DNA of 64,000 bases from Pseudomonas sp. HN11 (GTDB taxonomy: Bacteria; Pseudomonadota; Gammaproteobacteria; Pseudomonadales; Pseudomonadaceae). Positions 25,101 through 33,671 of this stretch are shown here, piece by piece. The number at the start of each line of letters is the position of its first letter. Position 1 is the first letter of the stretch. Both the position numbers and the translations under genes were made by a program. Where the stretch lies: positions 2,429,001 to 2,493,000 of the forward strand of contig NZ_CP089985.1 in assembly GCF_021390155.1 (NCBI RefSeq). The letters run 5' to 3'. The notes under the pieces were generated by a model. It was not told the origin of the DNA. It was given only the letters and a program-made list of their open reading frames with translations, and searched no databases.

Positions 25101-28100
25101 TCGGCGAGACCGTGGTGGTGGCCCAGGAAGGGCCGAGCGGCAAGCAGCTTGTCGCCTATGTGGTGCCGCTGGACCCGATGCTGATCAAGGACGCCGTGGC
25201 GCAGTCAACCTATCGCGAAGCCCTGCGCCGTGCTTTGAAAACCCGCCTGCCGGACTACATGGTGCCCACGCACCTGATGTTCCTTGAACGCATGCCGCTG
25301 ACGCCGAATGGCAAGCTTGATCGCAAGGGCCTGCCGCGCCCTGATGTCAGCCAGATGCAGCAAGTATACGTGGCGCCGCAGAGCGAGCTGGAGCAGAAAA
25401 TCGCCGCCATCTGGTCTGACGTATTGCGCGTGCCCCAAGTCGGCTTGCACGATAACTTCTTCGAATTGGGCGGGGATTCGATCATCTCGATCCAAGTGGT
25501 CAGCCGTGCCCGCCAGGCTGGTCTGCGTTTCACGCCCAAGGACTTGTTCCAGCACCAGACGGTCCAGAGCCTCGCGGCCGTGGCCCGTGAAGGTGAGGGC
25601 GCGGTCGTGCTGGATCAATCGCCGCTGTCGGGCGAATTGTTGCTGCTGCCTATTCAGCAAGCGTTTTTTGCCGATGACATCCCCCAGCGCCATCACTGGA
25701 ACCAGTCCGTGGTGCTCCAGCCGCATCAGGCGTTGCAGGCACCGTTGCTGGTCGCTGCGCTACAGGCGTTGATCGTGCATCACGATGCATTGCGTATCGG
25801 TTTCGTACAGGACGCTTCGGGCTGGAGCGCGGCGTATCGCGGGCCGCAGCAGCATCAGGCTGAACAGGTTCTGTGGCAGACCACGTTGAATACCGTCCAA
25901 GAGCTGGACGCCTTGGGCGAGGAAGCCCAGCGCAGTCTCGACCTGAGCGAAGGGCCGCTGCTGCGGGCGGTGCTCGTGGACCTGGCCGATGGTTCCCAGC
26001 GCTTGCTGCTGGTGATTCATCACCTGGTAGTGGATGGCGTCTCCTGGCGCATTCTGCTGGAAGACCTGCAAACAGCTTATCGCCAGATTGCCCAAGGCGC
26101 TCCGTTGGCGCTGCCCGCCAAGACCAGTGCGACTCGCGCCTGGGCCGAGCGTTTGCAAACCTATGCCCGCAGCGCTGCACTGGAACAGGAACTGACCTGG
26201 TGGCAGACGCAGTTGCAAGGCAGCCCCACCGGCCTGCCGGGAGCCGATCCGCAGGCCAGCTTGAGCAACCGGCATGCGTTGAGCGTGACCACCCATCTGG
26301 ACCAGGCATTCACCCGGCGCCTGCTGCAGGACGCCCCCAGCGCCTACCGCACCCAGATCAACGACCTGCTGCTGACGGCACTGGCTCGCGTCATTGTGCG
26401 CTGGACCGGTGAAGAGTCGATGTTGATCCGTCTGGAAGGTCATGGCCGCGAAGACCTGTTCGACGAAATCGACCTGACCCGTACCGTCGGTTGGTTCACC
26501 AGCCTCTATCCCCTGAAGTTGGTACCGACCGACTCACTGGCCGGCTCCCTCAAGCAGATCAAGGAGCAACTGCGGGCAATTCCCGACAAGGGCCTGGGTT
26601 TTGGCGCCTTGCGTTACCTGGGCACTGCCGAGGCTCAACAGGCCTTGAGCGAGTTGCCGCGCCCACGTATCACCTTCAATTACCTGGGCCAGTTCGACGG
26701 CAGTTTTGACGGTGCCGAGCAAGCAGGGTTGTTTACACCCTCCGGCGACGGCAGTGGTGCCGAGCAAAGCGCCGAAGCGCCGTTGGGCAACTGGCTGGAA
26801 ATCAACGGTCAGGTCTACGGTGGCGAATTGAAGTTGAACTGGAGCTTCAGCCAGCAGATGTTCGATGAAGCAACCGTGCAACGTCTGGCCGATGATTACG
26901 CGGCGCAGCTCAGGGCGTTGATCGAGCACTGCTGTGACAACCACGGGGTGACGCCGTCGGACTTCCCCCTGGCACGCTTGTCCCAGGCGCAACTGGACAC
27001 CTTGCCGGTGGCGGTGGCCGACGTCGAAGACCTGTACCCGTTGTCGCCCATGCAGCAAGGCATGCTCTTCCAGTCGCTGTATGGCGAGGGCTCGGGTGAC
27101 TACATCAACCAAATGCGCATTGATGTCGAAGGCTTGGATGTGCCGCGCTTCCGCCAGGCCTGGCAGGCGGCGGTCGACAGCCACGAGATCCTGCGCAGCG
27201 GCTTTCTCTGGCAGACCGAGCTTGAGCAGCCCTTGCAGGTGGTCTACAAGCAGATGCGCATGCCGTTTACCGAGCTGGATTGGCAAGGCCATACCGACAG
27301 CAGCACGGCACTCGGCTGCCTGGCCGAGTCGGCACGGGCCCAAGGCTTCGAGTTGGAGCAAGCGCCGTTGATGAGCTTGACGGTGGTGCGTACAGGGTCG
27401 TCCAGTTATCACCTGATCTACACCAACCACCACATCCTGATGGACGGATGGAGTGGCTCGCAGTTGTTTGGCGAGGTCTTGCAGCATTACGCCGGCGAGC
27501 CGCTGCGCGCGCCCATTGGTCGTTACCGCGATTACATTGCCTGGCTGCAGGCGCAGGATAAATCGGTCAGCGAAGCCTTCTGGAAAGCGCAACTGGTGAA
27601 CCTGCAGGAGCCGACACGTTTGGCCCGTGGCCTCCAGACCCAGCCAATCGAGGCGCTTGCGATCAACGGCGAGCACCGTTTAAGCCTGAACGCAGACCGG
27701 ACCACTCAGCTCAAGGCTTTCGCCCAACGCAACAAAGTCACCCTCAATACGCTGGTGCAAAGTGCCTGGTTGCTGCTGCTGCAGCACCACACCGGGCAGG
27801 CGACCGTGGCATTTGGTGCCACCGTGGCAGGCCGCCCGGCGCAGTTGCGCGGCATCGAACAACAGGTGGGCCTGTTCATCAACACCTTGCCCGTGGTTGC
27901 CACGCCGGATGCTCAAATGTCGGTCAGCCAATGGCTGCAGCAGATCCAGGCGCAGAACGTACGCTTGCGAGAGCAGGAGCATACGCCGCTGTTCGAGATC
28001 CAGCGCTGGGCCGGGCAGGGGGGCGAGGCACTGTTCGACAGCATCCTGGTGTTCGAGAACTACCCGGTTTCCGAAGCGCTGGAGCAAAGTGCACCATCGG

Positions 28101-30976
28101 GGCTGACGTTTGGCGCCGTTCACAGCCTGGAGCAGACCCATTACCCATTGACCGTCTTGCTGGGTATCGGTGAAACCCTGGGCCTGGAGTTCAATTACGA
28201 CCGACAGGCGTTCAGCGCGGCGCATATCGAACAACTGGCCGAGCACTTCCAGCAGTTGTTGCAGGCAATGGCGGTGGATGGCACCCAGCGCCTGGCAACC
28301 CTGCCTTCGCTGGGCACTGCCGAGCGCGAAACGGTATTGCACACCTGGAACGCCACGGCTGAAGACTACCCTGTGCACCTCGCCGTGCATCAGATGATCG
28401 AGGCCCAAGTGTTGCGCACACCGCACGCACCGGCGCTGGTATTTGCCGGGCAGGTACTGAGCTACACCGAACTGAACCATCGGGCCAACCGTTTGGCGCA
28501 TCGTCTGATGGCCGCCGGGGTCGGGCCGGACGTGCTCGTCGGGCTTGCCGTTGAGCGTTCCATCGAAATGGTCGTCGGTCTGCTGGCAGTGCTCAAGGCG
28601 GGGGGCGCGTATGTGCCGCTGGATCCGGAATACCCTCGGGATCGGTTGGCGTACATGCTGCAAGACAGTGACGTGAAGTTGCTGTTGACCCAGGCGCACC
28701 TGCTGGAGCAACTGCCGACCCCGCAGGGCGTGCACAGCCTCGTACTGGAGGAGGGCGATGGCTGGTTGCAGGCCTACTCCGGGCAGAACCCGCAGGTCGT
28801 CGTCGACAGTGAAAACCTCGCCTATGTGATCTACACCTCGGGTTCCACCGGCCAACCCAAAGGGGCGGGCAACCGTCACTCGGCCCTTACCAACCGTCTG
28901 TGCTGGATGCAGCAGGCGTATGGCCTGGATGGCACGGATACCGTTTTGCAGAAGACGCCGTTCAGTTTTGACGTGTCGGTGTGGGAATTCTTCTGGCCGC
29001 TGATGACCGGGGCGCGCCTGGTGGTGGCCGCGCCGGGCGACCATCGTGACCCGGCCAGGCTCGTGAGCCTGATAGAGGCCGAGCAGGTCACGACGTTGCA
29101 CTTTGTGCCAGCCATGCTCCAGGCCTTCTTGCAGGAGGCCACTGTTGGGTCATGTCACAGCCTGCAACGGATTGTGTGCAGCGGTGAGGCATTGCCCGTG
29201 GATGCGCAGCAACAGGTGTTTGCCAAGTTGCCACAGGCGGGCCTGTATAACTTGTATGGGCCAACCGAGGCCGCGATCGACGTGACCCACTGGACCTGTA
29301 TCGAGGAAGGTGCGGATGCGGTGCCGATAGGCAAGCCAATCGCCAACCTGGCCTGCTACGTGTTGGACAGCAACCTCGAGCCGGCACCGGTGGGTGTGTT
29401 GGGCGAACTGTATCTGGGCGGCGTCGGTCTGGCGCGGGGCTACCACCGTCGGCCAGCGCTGACCGCCGAACGTTTCGTGACCGACCCATTCGGCAGTGGC
29501 GGCCGTCTGTATCGCACGGGAGACTTGGCGCGCTATCGCGACGATGGGGTCATCGAGTACGCCGGGCGCATCGACCACCAGGTCAAGCTGCGTGGCTTGC
29601 GCATCGAGTTGGGTGAAATCGAAGCGCGCTTGCTGGAGCACGAATGCGTGCGTGAAGCAGCAGTGCTCGCGGTGGACGGCACGCACCTGGTGGGGTACCT
29701 GGTCCTGCAGGCGGCGAGCGACGATTGGAAAGCGCAAGTGGCCTCGCACCTGGCGGCGCAGTTGCCTGACTACATGGTGCCGGCCCAATGGGTGGTATTG
29801 ACGCAAATGCCGCTGAGCCCCAACGGCAAGCTCGATCGCAAGGCGTTGCCCAAGCCTGAGGCGCAGGTTTCAGAGGCGTATCAGCCCCCGCAAAGTGTAA
29901 TCGAGCAGCAGGTGGCGGCGATCTGGAGTGACGTCCTGGGTGTTGAGCGCATAGGACTGAACGACAACTTCTTCGAATTGGGCGGTCACTCCTTGCGGGT
30001 GCTGATGCTCAAGGAGCGAATCCGTAAAGTCAGCGGTGTCGGTTTGTCCGTCAGCCAGTTGATGCTTAACCCAACGATACGCGGGCAGGTCAATTGCCTG
30101 CAGGGCGAAGCGCGCAGCTCGTCGATCGTCAAGCTCAATAGCCAGACCGAAGGTACGCCGTTATTCATGTTCCACCCAAGCTTCGGCTCGGTGCACTGCT
30201 ACACCGCGATTGCCCTCGCACTCCGGGAGCAGCGTCCGGTGTTCGGGGTGATCTGTCGTGCATTGGCAGAGGAGGGGGTAGAGGTGCCCGAATGGCAAGC
30301 CATGGTCGAGGATTACGCCGGGCAACTGCTGTCGGCTCAACCTCAAGGTGCCTTCCGCCTGGCAGGCTGGTCACTGGGTGGCAACCTGGCGATGGAAGTT
30401 GCCTACGTGCTGGAGCAAGCGGGGCGCGACGTCGAGTTTGTCGGCTGGATCGACTCCGCGCCGCCGCAATGGCTCAAACCTTATTGGGAGGCAGTCGTTA
30501 TCGAGGAAGACCGTGAGGTCTCGGCCAATGAGCGGCGTGCAGCTTTGCTGGGGGTGATGTTCCCGGCATTCGCTGAGCAGATTCAGGCCGCCTGGCAGCA
30601 GTGCCAGCGGGATGGCGACGATGAGGCCGGGCAGTGGCAAGGCTTCGTCGGCTGGGCCGAGCGGACCTTGGGCGATGCCTTTATCGGTATCAAGGAGGAG
30701 TTGCTGCGTGGTAACGAGGCGCAGATCTCCTGGGAAATCGACCGCGCGCTCAGTGAGCGTCTGTCTGCGGCGGACTTCAAACCGATCAAAGCCCCCGTCA
30801 GTTGCTGGTGGGCCTCGATGAGTCGCGCCGGGCAGTTCAAGGACCTGATCGAGCAGAGCATGGCAGACATCCTTGTCCAGGGGCGCATCGAGCGTTCAGT
30901 GATGATCGGGACCGATCATGACGGGATCATCGACAGCGCCGAGTTCATCAGTAGCCTGGTGGCCGCCATGGCATAA
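19127..30976 (+). CDS. pvdD: Terminal pyoverdine NRPS, three modules plus thioesterase (Lys, D-fOHOrn, Ser)
   Basis: This 3949-residue synthetase finishes the pyoverdine peptide. Approximate layout: module 5 C (50-480), A, PCP (GGHS near 1049); module 6 C (from 1114), A, PCP (GGDS near 2114), E (2168-2600); module 7 C (from 2637), A, PCP (near 3618); thioesterase (3670-3949, with the GWSLGG nucleophile elbow near 3747). Pocket residues read DGEDHGTVVK (Lys), DGEVCGGVTK (assigned fOHOrn, then epimerised) and DVWHVSLIDK (Ser). The ATG lies three bases after the pvdI stop, behind a purine-rich AGAGGCG, so the two genes are surely co-transcribed. The thioesterase releases the peptide, probably closing a ring between the C-terminal Ser and the Lys side chain as in known pyoverdines. 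The name pvdD rests on the terminal position and adjacency to fpvA; some strains call it pvdJ. Confidence 0.92.
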   Translation: MLSNPNIDLVSRFLRLPLEQRQQFYQRLQSRGMSFAQLPIASIREDGQHLPLSYAQERQWFLWQLDPDSATYHIPGALRLHGRLDLAALQRSFDSLLARHESLRTCLVQDGERLLQNVVPEARIEIHQAGVDEQQLMAHVEAEVARPFDLQAGPLLRVTLLQLAEDEHVLVMVQHHIVSDGWSMQVMVEELVQFYAAHSQGQAVQLPGLPIQYADYALWQRSWMEAGERARQLAYWQDLLGGEQPVLELPIDHPRPAQQSHRGASLQVHLPAELVAGIKRLAQQEGVTLFMLLLASFQTLLFRYSGQSDIRIGVPNANRNRVETERLIGFFVNTQVLKADLDGQMTFADLLQQAKRRSLEAQAHQDLPFEQLVVALQPERSLSHNPLFQVMFNHQTDAQGGRGGQQLPGLRVAELDWESRTTHFDLSLDTHESVEGIWAALTYATDLFDTATIERFAQHWQNLLQAVVSASRSRLCELSMLAAPEQWRMLNEWNAPATVAPAQAVHRLFEAQARNHPTRQALVLDDQALSYSELNRQANRLAHYLIAEGVGPEVLVGIAVERSLAMVVSLLAVLKAGGAYVPLDPQYPRERLVHMLDDSGVRLVLTQSHLRDRLPLPAHLAVLDIDQADAQLAQCAEDDPRTAFEPRSLAYVIYTSGSTGKPKGVAISHAALSEFAGIAAKYSRLVANDRVLQFATLNFDGFVEQLYPALTLGATVVLRGPHLWDGAGLYRQIIGQGITLADLPTAYWKLFLQDCLAAGPRSYGALRQIHIGGEAMPLDGPEQWRRAGLGHVRLLNTYGPTEATVVSSVLDCSDDNTVIGAAASPIGHALPGRALYVLDGDLNLLPVGAVGELYIASASGLARVYLQRPSLTAERFVADPFSSAGERLYRTGDLARYRADGVIEYAGRVDHQVKIRGFRIELGEIEALLSGQETVREAFLLATDNQLVAYLVLAQPLSPEEHAGAAETLKATLRDQLPDYMVPAHLIFLDRMPLNPNGKLDRQALPKPDASSVQQAWQAPVTALQQQVAAIWADILGVERVGLTHHFFELGGHSLLAMQVVSRIRQALHLEVPLKLLFEQPRLDGFVAALTVQDIAAPKAPALVPVGRDQPLPLSYAQERQWFLWQLEPQSAAYHIPSALRLKGQLDLDALQHSFDALLARHESLRTHLHQDHDRTVQVIEPHVSLQIVRADVNETELKARVEGEIAQPFNLESGPLLRVSLLRVAVDEHVLVLVQHHIVSDGWSMQLMVEELVQLYAAYSQGQALQLPALPIQYADYAVWQRTWMDAGEKERQLAYWRGMLGGEQSVLELPFDRQRPAVQSHRGARLAFELPSALTQGLKALAKQQEVTLFMLLLASFQTLLHRYSGQEEIRVGVPVANRNRSETERLIGFFVNTQVLKADIHGQMSVEHLLQQTRQRALEAQAHQDLPFEQLVEALQPERSLSHNPLFQVMFNHQTDVGQAQVQHQLPKLSVQGLAWDSKTAHFDLDLDIQESTEGIWATLGYAQDLFDASTVQRMARHWQNLLQGMVTDPRQPLSQLNLLDDVERQQILQLWDRTDSGFPAQRLVHELVGDRARGNPDAVAVKFGEQHLTYGELDSQANRLAHALIARGVGPEVRVAIAMPRSAEIMVAFLAVMKAGGVYVPLDIEYPRDRLLYMMQNSRARLLLTHSSALQQLPIPDGLDSLAMDRVDDWMGYSDAAPNVTLDGDNLAYVIYTSGSTGLPKGVAVSHGPLVAHIIATGERYETSPADCELHFMSFAFDGSHEGWMHPLINGASVLIRDDSLWLPEYTYAQMHRHNVTMAVFPPVYLQQLAEHAERDGNPPAVRVYCFGGDAVAQASYDLAWRALKPTYLFNGYGPTETVVTPLLWKARRGDPCGAVYAPIGTLLGNRSGYVLDAQLNLQPIGVAGELYLGGEGVARGYLERPALTAERFVPDPFGKPGSRVYRSGDLTRGRPDGVVDYLGRVDHQVKIRGFRIELGEIEARLREQDSVGETVVVAQEGPSGKQLVAYVVPLDPMLIKDAVAQSTYREALRRALKTRLPDYMVPTHLMFLERMPLTPNGKLDRKGLPRPDVSQMQQVYVAPQSELEQKIAAIWSDVLRVPQVGLHDNFFELGGDSIISIQVVSRARQAGLRFTPKDLFQHQTVQSLAAVAREGEGAVVLDQSPLSGELLLLPIQQAFFADDIPQRHHWNQSVVLQPHQALQAPLLVAALQALIVHHDALRIGFVQDASGWSAAYRGPQQHQAEQVLWQTTLNTVQELDALGEEAQRSLDLSEGPLLRAVLVDLADGSQRLLLVIHHLVVDGVSWRILLEDLQTAYRQIAQGAPLALPAKTSATRAWAERLQTYARSAALEQELTWWQTQLQGSPTGLPGADPQASLSNRHALSVTTHLDQAFTRRLLQDAPSAYRTQINDLLLTALARVIVRWTGEESMLIRLEGHGREDLFDEIDLTRTVGWFTSLYPLKLVPTDSLAGSLKQIKEQLRAIPDKGLGFGALRYLGTAEAQQALSELPRPRITFNYLGQFDGSFDGAEQAGLFTPSGDGSGAEQSAEAPLGNWLEINGQVYGGELKLNWSFSQQMFDEATVQRLADDYAAQLRALIEHCCDNHGVTPSDFPLARLSQAQLDTLPVAVADVEDLYPLSPMQQGMLFQSLYGEGSGDYINQMRIDVEGLDVPRFRQAWQAAVDSHEILRSGFLWQTELEQPLQVVYKQMRMPFTELDWQGHTDSSTALGCLAESARAQGFELEQAPLMSLTVVRTGSSSYHLIYTNHHILMDGWSGSQLFGEVLQHYAGEPLRAPIGRYRDYIAWLQAQDKSVSEAFWKAQLVNLQEPTRLARGLQTQPIEALAINGEHRLSLNADRTTQLKAFAQRNKVTLNTLVQSAWLLLLQHHTGQATVAFGATVAGRPAQLRGIEQQVGLFINTLPVVATPDAQMSVSQWLQQIQAQNVRLREQEHTPLFEIQRWAGQGGEALFDSILVFENYPVSEALEQSAPSGLTFGAVHSLEQTHYPLTVLLGIGETLGLEFNYDRQAFSAAHIEQLAEHFQQLLQAMAVDGTQRLATLPSLGTAERETVLHTWNATAEDYPVHLAVHQMIEAQVLRTPHAPALVFAGQVLSYTELNHRANRLAHRLMAAGVGPDVLVGLAVERSIEMVVGLLAVLKAGGAYVPLDPEYPRDRLAYMLQDSDVKLLLTQAHLLEQLPTPQGVHSLVLEEGDGWLQAYSGQNPQVVVDSENLAYVIYTSGSTGQPKGAGNRHSALTNRLCWMQQAYGLDGTDTVLQKTPFSFDVSVWEFFWPLMTGARLVVAAPGDHRDPARLVSLIEAEQVTTLHFVPAMLQAFLQEATVGSCHSLQRIVCSGEALPVDAQQQVFAKLPQAGLYNLYGPTEAAIDVTHWTCIEEGADAVPIGKPIANLACYVLDSNLEPAPVGVLGELYLGGVGLARGYHRRPALTAERFVTDPFGSGGRLYRTGDLARYRDDGVIEYAGRIDHQVKLRGLRIELGEIEARLLEHECVREAAVLAVDGTHLVGYLVLQAASDDWKAQVASHLAAQLPDYMVPAQWVVLTQMPLSPNGKLDRKALPKPEAQVSEAYQPPQSVIEQQVAAIWSDVLGVERIGLNDNFFELGGHSLRVLMLKERIRKVSGVGLSVSQLMLNPTIRGQVNCLQGEARSSSIVKLNSQTEGTPLFMFHPSFGSVHCYTAIALALREQRPVFGVICRALAEEGVEVPEWQAMVEDYAGQLLSAQPQGAFRLAGWSLGGNLAMEVAYVLEQAGRDVEFVGWIDSAPPQWLKPYWEAVVIEEDREVSANERRAALLGVMFPAFAEQIQAAWQQCQRDGDDEAGQWQGFVGWAERTLGDAFIGIKEELLRGNEAQISWEIDRALSERLSAADFKPIKAPVSCWWASMSRAGQFKDLIEQSMADILVQGRIERSVMIGTDHDGIIDSAEFISSLVAAMA
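23901..25079 (+). repeat. Near-identical fOHOrn adenylation domain, copy 2
   Basis: This is the second copy of the 17373-18551 segment, inside the sixth module. Both code for a domain with the pocket DGEVCGGVTK. One amino-acid difference is visible near the start (MMQDSRA in copy 1, MMQNSRA here). Gene conversion or recent duplication would explain why this pair is far more alike than the two Lys or two Ser domains. Confidence 0.85.
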
Positions 30977-30990
30977 CGCGCCAGTTAACG

Positions 30991-31021
30991 AAAAAAACCG
31001 GATCATGGATCCGGTTTTTTT
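30991..31021 (+). terminator. Rho-independent terminator after pvdD (bidirectional form)
   Basis: A seven-base-pair GC-rich stem (30998-31004 with 31008-31014) and three-base loop are flanked by seven A on the left and seven T on the right. It lies 15 bases after the pvdD stop and can work on either strand. Confidence 0.9.
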
Positions 31022-31050
31022 GCGCCTGGTTTCGGTGGGAGCAAGGCATG

Positions 31051-31083
31051 AAAAAGCCCGATGAAGCGTGACTTTCATCGGGC
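31051..31083 (-). terminator. Rho-independent terminator after fpvA
   Basis: A perfect ten-base-pair stem (31056-31065 with 31074-31083) is followed, reading the minus strand, by five T. It lies 37 bases beyond the fpvA stop. Confidence 0.88.
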
Positions 31084-31119
31084 GTCTGATTGATCGGCCT
31101 GGGGAGATCAGGGGTTACA

Positions 31120-33561
31120 TCAGAAGTCCCAACGGGTGCTGAACATCACGTTGCGCGGCTCACCATAGGCCGCCGAGTTATAGAAACCCACGTTGGTGTA
31201 GTAAGACTTGTCGAAGATGTTATTGACGTTGACGGTCGCCGACAGGCTCTTGGTGATCTGGTAGCGGGTCATCAGATCAACCAGCCAGTAGGCTTCCTGA
31301 GTGATGTCCTGGTTGCGGTTGAGCGGGGAGTTGTAGATTTCGTACCAACCCTTGCTCTGCCAGCGCAGGCCGCCGCCGATGGTGAACTTGTCGAGGTCGC
31401 CCTTGAGCTTGTAGGTGGTGTTCAGGTTGACCTGATGCTCTGGTTCGAAGGTGGAGATCTTCTTGTCATCTGCGTCCCGCACGATCTTGTGGGTGTAACC
31501 ACCCTGCAGCTGCCAGCCCGGGGCCAATTCGCCGGAAATTTCAGCCTCGTAACCCTTGGTGACCGCCTTGGAGCTCTTGAACGCATAGTTCTGCGGGGAA
31601 GGAGTCTGGTTATTGTAGGCATCGTCCGGGATGGCGCGGTTGTCTTCATGCACCTCGAAGTAGGCAAGGCTGCTGTTCAAACGGCCGTCGAAGAATTCGC
31701 CCTTCAGGCCGATCTCGTAGTTCTGCCCCTCGTCCGGTTCCAGCAACGTCTGGTTGCGGTCCTTGTAGGTGCTTTCCTGGGGCTGGAAGATGTCGGTGTA
31801 GCTGGTGTACACCGAGAAATTCTCGTTCAGGTCGTAGATCACACCGGCATACGGCACGAACCGCCCGGTTTCCTTGTAGGACGGGTTCAGGCCAGTGACG
31901 TGGTAGTTGGCGATACGACCACCGAGGATCACGTTCAGGTCATCCATCACGTTGAAGCGCGCGGTCATGTAGGTGCCGGACTGACGGATGGTGTCGTCGG
32001 TGTGTTGCTGCGCAGGGCCATAGATCGGCCGGTCGATCTTGCCGTTCCAGTTGTAGAAGTCGACGGTGTTGCCCTGTGGCCAGGTTGGCGACCAGTAACC
32101 CTTGCCTTTCCAGTGCGAAGTACCGATCGAGCCACCGATGACCAGTTCATGCTCGCGGCCGAACAGGCTGAAGGGCCCGGTGGCGTAGAGGTCTGCAGAA
32201 GTGCTTTTGGTGTCGCCGGTGTATTTCTGTCCGTTGATCACCGCACTGCCATCGGCCTGCGGCTCAACGAACTGAATCGAGCCGAGGTCGGCATGGTAGC
32301 TGTTGATCTTGTGGTCAAGCTGGAACTTGGTCACCCAACCGTCACCCAGGTCATGTTCGAGCATGGCAAAGGCGGTACGGGTGTTTTGCTGCCAGGAACT
32401 CCAGGTAGTGCCGTTGTTGTAGGAGCGGGACATCTTGTTGATGCTGCCGTTGGAGTTCACCAACGGGAAGGAACCGGACCAGCTGGAGCCTTTGGGCGTG
32501 TTGTCCTGGTAGTCGAAGCCGACCGTCAGCATGGTGTCGGGCGACAGGTCGAATTCGGTAATTCCGTAGTAGGTTTCGGTTTTGCGCGAGTAGTGGTCCA
32601 TGAACGAGTTCTTGTCCTGGTACGCCGCTACCGCACGGCCCCGGACATTGCCGCTTTCGGTCAGCGGGCCGCTCACATCCACTTCGCTGCGATAGTTGTC
32701 CCAGGAACCGGCGCCCAACTGCACGTGGCCCTTGAACTCCGACGTCGGCTTCTTGCGGATCAGGTTGATCGTCGCGCCCAGTGAGCCTGCGCCGTTGAGC
32801 AGACCGGTGGCGCCTTTGAGCACTTCGACGCGGTCATAGATCGCCATGTCGCTCAGGGTATTACCGGCCGAATAGCCGACGTTGCGCACGGTGGACGGAA
32901 TACCATCGTATTGGAAACTGTTGACCGAGAAACCACGGGAATAGTAGTTGGTACGGTCAGTGTCATAGGCCGAGACGGTGATGCCAGGTGTGTGGCGCAT
33001 TACGTCATCAACGCTGTTGAGGCCGAAGTCCTCGATGTGTTGACGGGTAATCACCGTGATCGACTGCGGGGTTTCCCGCGGTGTCAGGGTCAGCCGCGTG
33101 GCCGTGGCGATGGTGCCCGGCGTGTAGGAGCCGGAGCCCTCGGTGATATTGCCCAGCACGTTGCCGGTCACTTGGGTCGGGCTCAGTTCCAGGCCGGCGG
33201 TAGCACCGGCGGCGGTGACGGTCAGGGCGTTACCGCTGAGGCTGTGGGTGGTTGACGTGCCTGCCAGCAGCGTGTTGATGGCCTGCTGTGGATCCAGTTT
33301 GCCTTTGACCGCCTTGCTGTTCTTACCTGCCACGTCGGTCGGGCTGTACAGCACTTGCATATTGGCCTGACGGCCGAATTCCTGCAGTGCACTCCCCAGT
33401 GCCTGTGCTGGAATATCCAACTCGATCTCCTGCGCCTGCACATAGCCGGCGACCGGAAGCGATACCGCAAGGGCAAGCGCGCTCGGAAGGAGGTTGATGT
33501 TCAGGGCCCGACGCATGGTTAGCGCTTTGCTCAGTGGGCTGAGACCGAGTCGTGCTGACAT
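31120..33561 (-). CDS. fpvA: TonB-dependent ferripyoverdine receptor with signalling domain
   Basis: FpvA is the outer-membrane receptor that imports the iron-loaded pyoverdine with TonB energy. The 813-residue protein has a long signal peptide ending near VQAQ (about residues 41-44). A STN/secretin-like signalling domain follows (about 45-125: LDIPAQALGSALQEFGRQAN, then VKGKLDPQQAINTLLAGT). The plug comes next (about 155-280, with ETPQSITVITRQHIED and RGFSVNSFQYDGIP), then a 22-strand-type barrel ending in the outer-membrane signature ...FSTRWDF with a terminal Phe. The STN domain implies signalling through an FpvR-type anti-sigma factor, but neither fpvR nor fpvI is in the window. It lies 111 bases after pvdE on the same strand and converges on pvdD. 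The specificity should match the heptapeptide predicted here, but that is inference. Confidence 0.95.
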   Translation of the reverse strand: MSARLGLSPLSKALTMRRALNINLLPSALALAVSLPVAGYVQAQEIELDIPAQALGSALQEFGRQANMQVLYSPTDVAGKNSKAVKGKLDPQQAINTLLAGTSTTHSLSGNALTVTAAGATAGLELSPTQVTGNVLGNITEGSGSYTPGTIATATRLTLTPRETPQSITVITRQHIEDFGLNSVDDVMRHTPGITVSAYDTDRTNYYSRGFSVNSFQYDGIPSTVRNVGYSAGNTLSDMAIYDRVEVLKGATGLLNGAGSLGATINLIRKKPTSEFKGHVQLGAGSWDNYRSEVDVSGPLTESGNVRGRAVAAYQDKNSFMDHYSRKTETYYGITEFDLSPDTMLTVGFDYQDNTPKGSSWSGSFPLVNSNGSINKMSRSYNNGTTWSSWQQNTRTAFAMLEHDLGDGWVTKFQLDHKINSYHADLGSIQFVEPQADGSAVINGQKYTGDTKSTSADLYATGPFSLFGREHELVIGGSIGTSHWKGKGYWSPTWPQGNTVDFYNWNGKIDRPIYGPAQQHTDDTIRQSGTYMTARFNVMDDLNVILGGRIANYHVTGLNPSYKETGRFVPYAGVIYDLNENFSVYTSYTDIFQPQESTYKDRNQTLLEPDEGQNYEIGLKGEFFDGRLNSSLAYFEVHEDNRAIPDDAYNNQTPSPQNYAFKSSKAVTKGYEAEISGELAPGWQLQGGYTHKIVRDADDKKISTFEPEHQVNLNTTYKLKGDLDKFTIGGGLRWQSKGWYEIYNSPLNRNQDITQEAYWLVDLMTRYQITKSLSATVNVNNIFDKSYYTNVGFYNSAAYGEPRNVMFSTRWDF

Positions 33562-33609
33562 GGATGTTTTCTCTTCTATATTTTAAGTGGGCAATTTTTA
33601 GTGTTTATT

Positions 33610-33628
33610 GAGGTTAGTTCTCATTACC
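33610..33628 (-). promoter_or_regulatory. Possible Fur box upstream of fpvA
   Basis: Reading the minus strand, this stretch matches the classical 19-base Fur consensus at 12 positions by eye, including TAATGA and the closing TC. It lies about 50 bases before the fpvA start. No exact PvdS-type promoter is visible in the same gap, which fits a separate iron or FpvI-type control of fpvA. The call is tentative. Confidence 0.35.
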
Positions 33629-33671
33629 ACTAGTGAGACGTTCCTACTTTGGAAAACCGGAAAAGAAAGTT

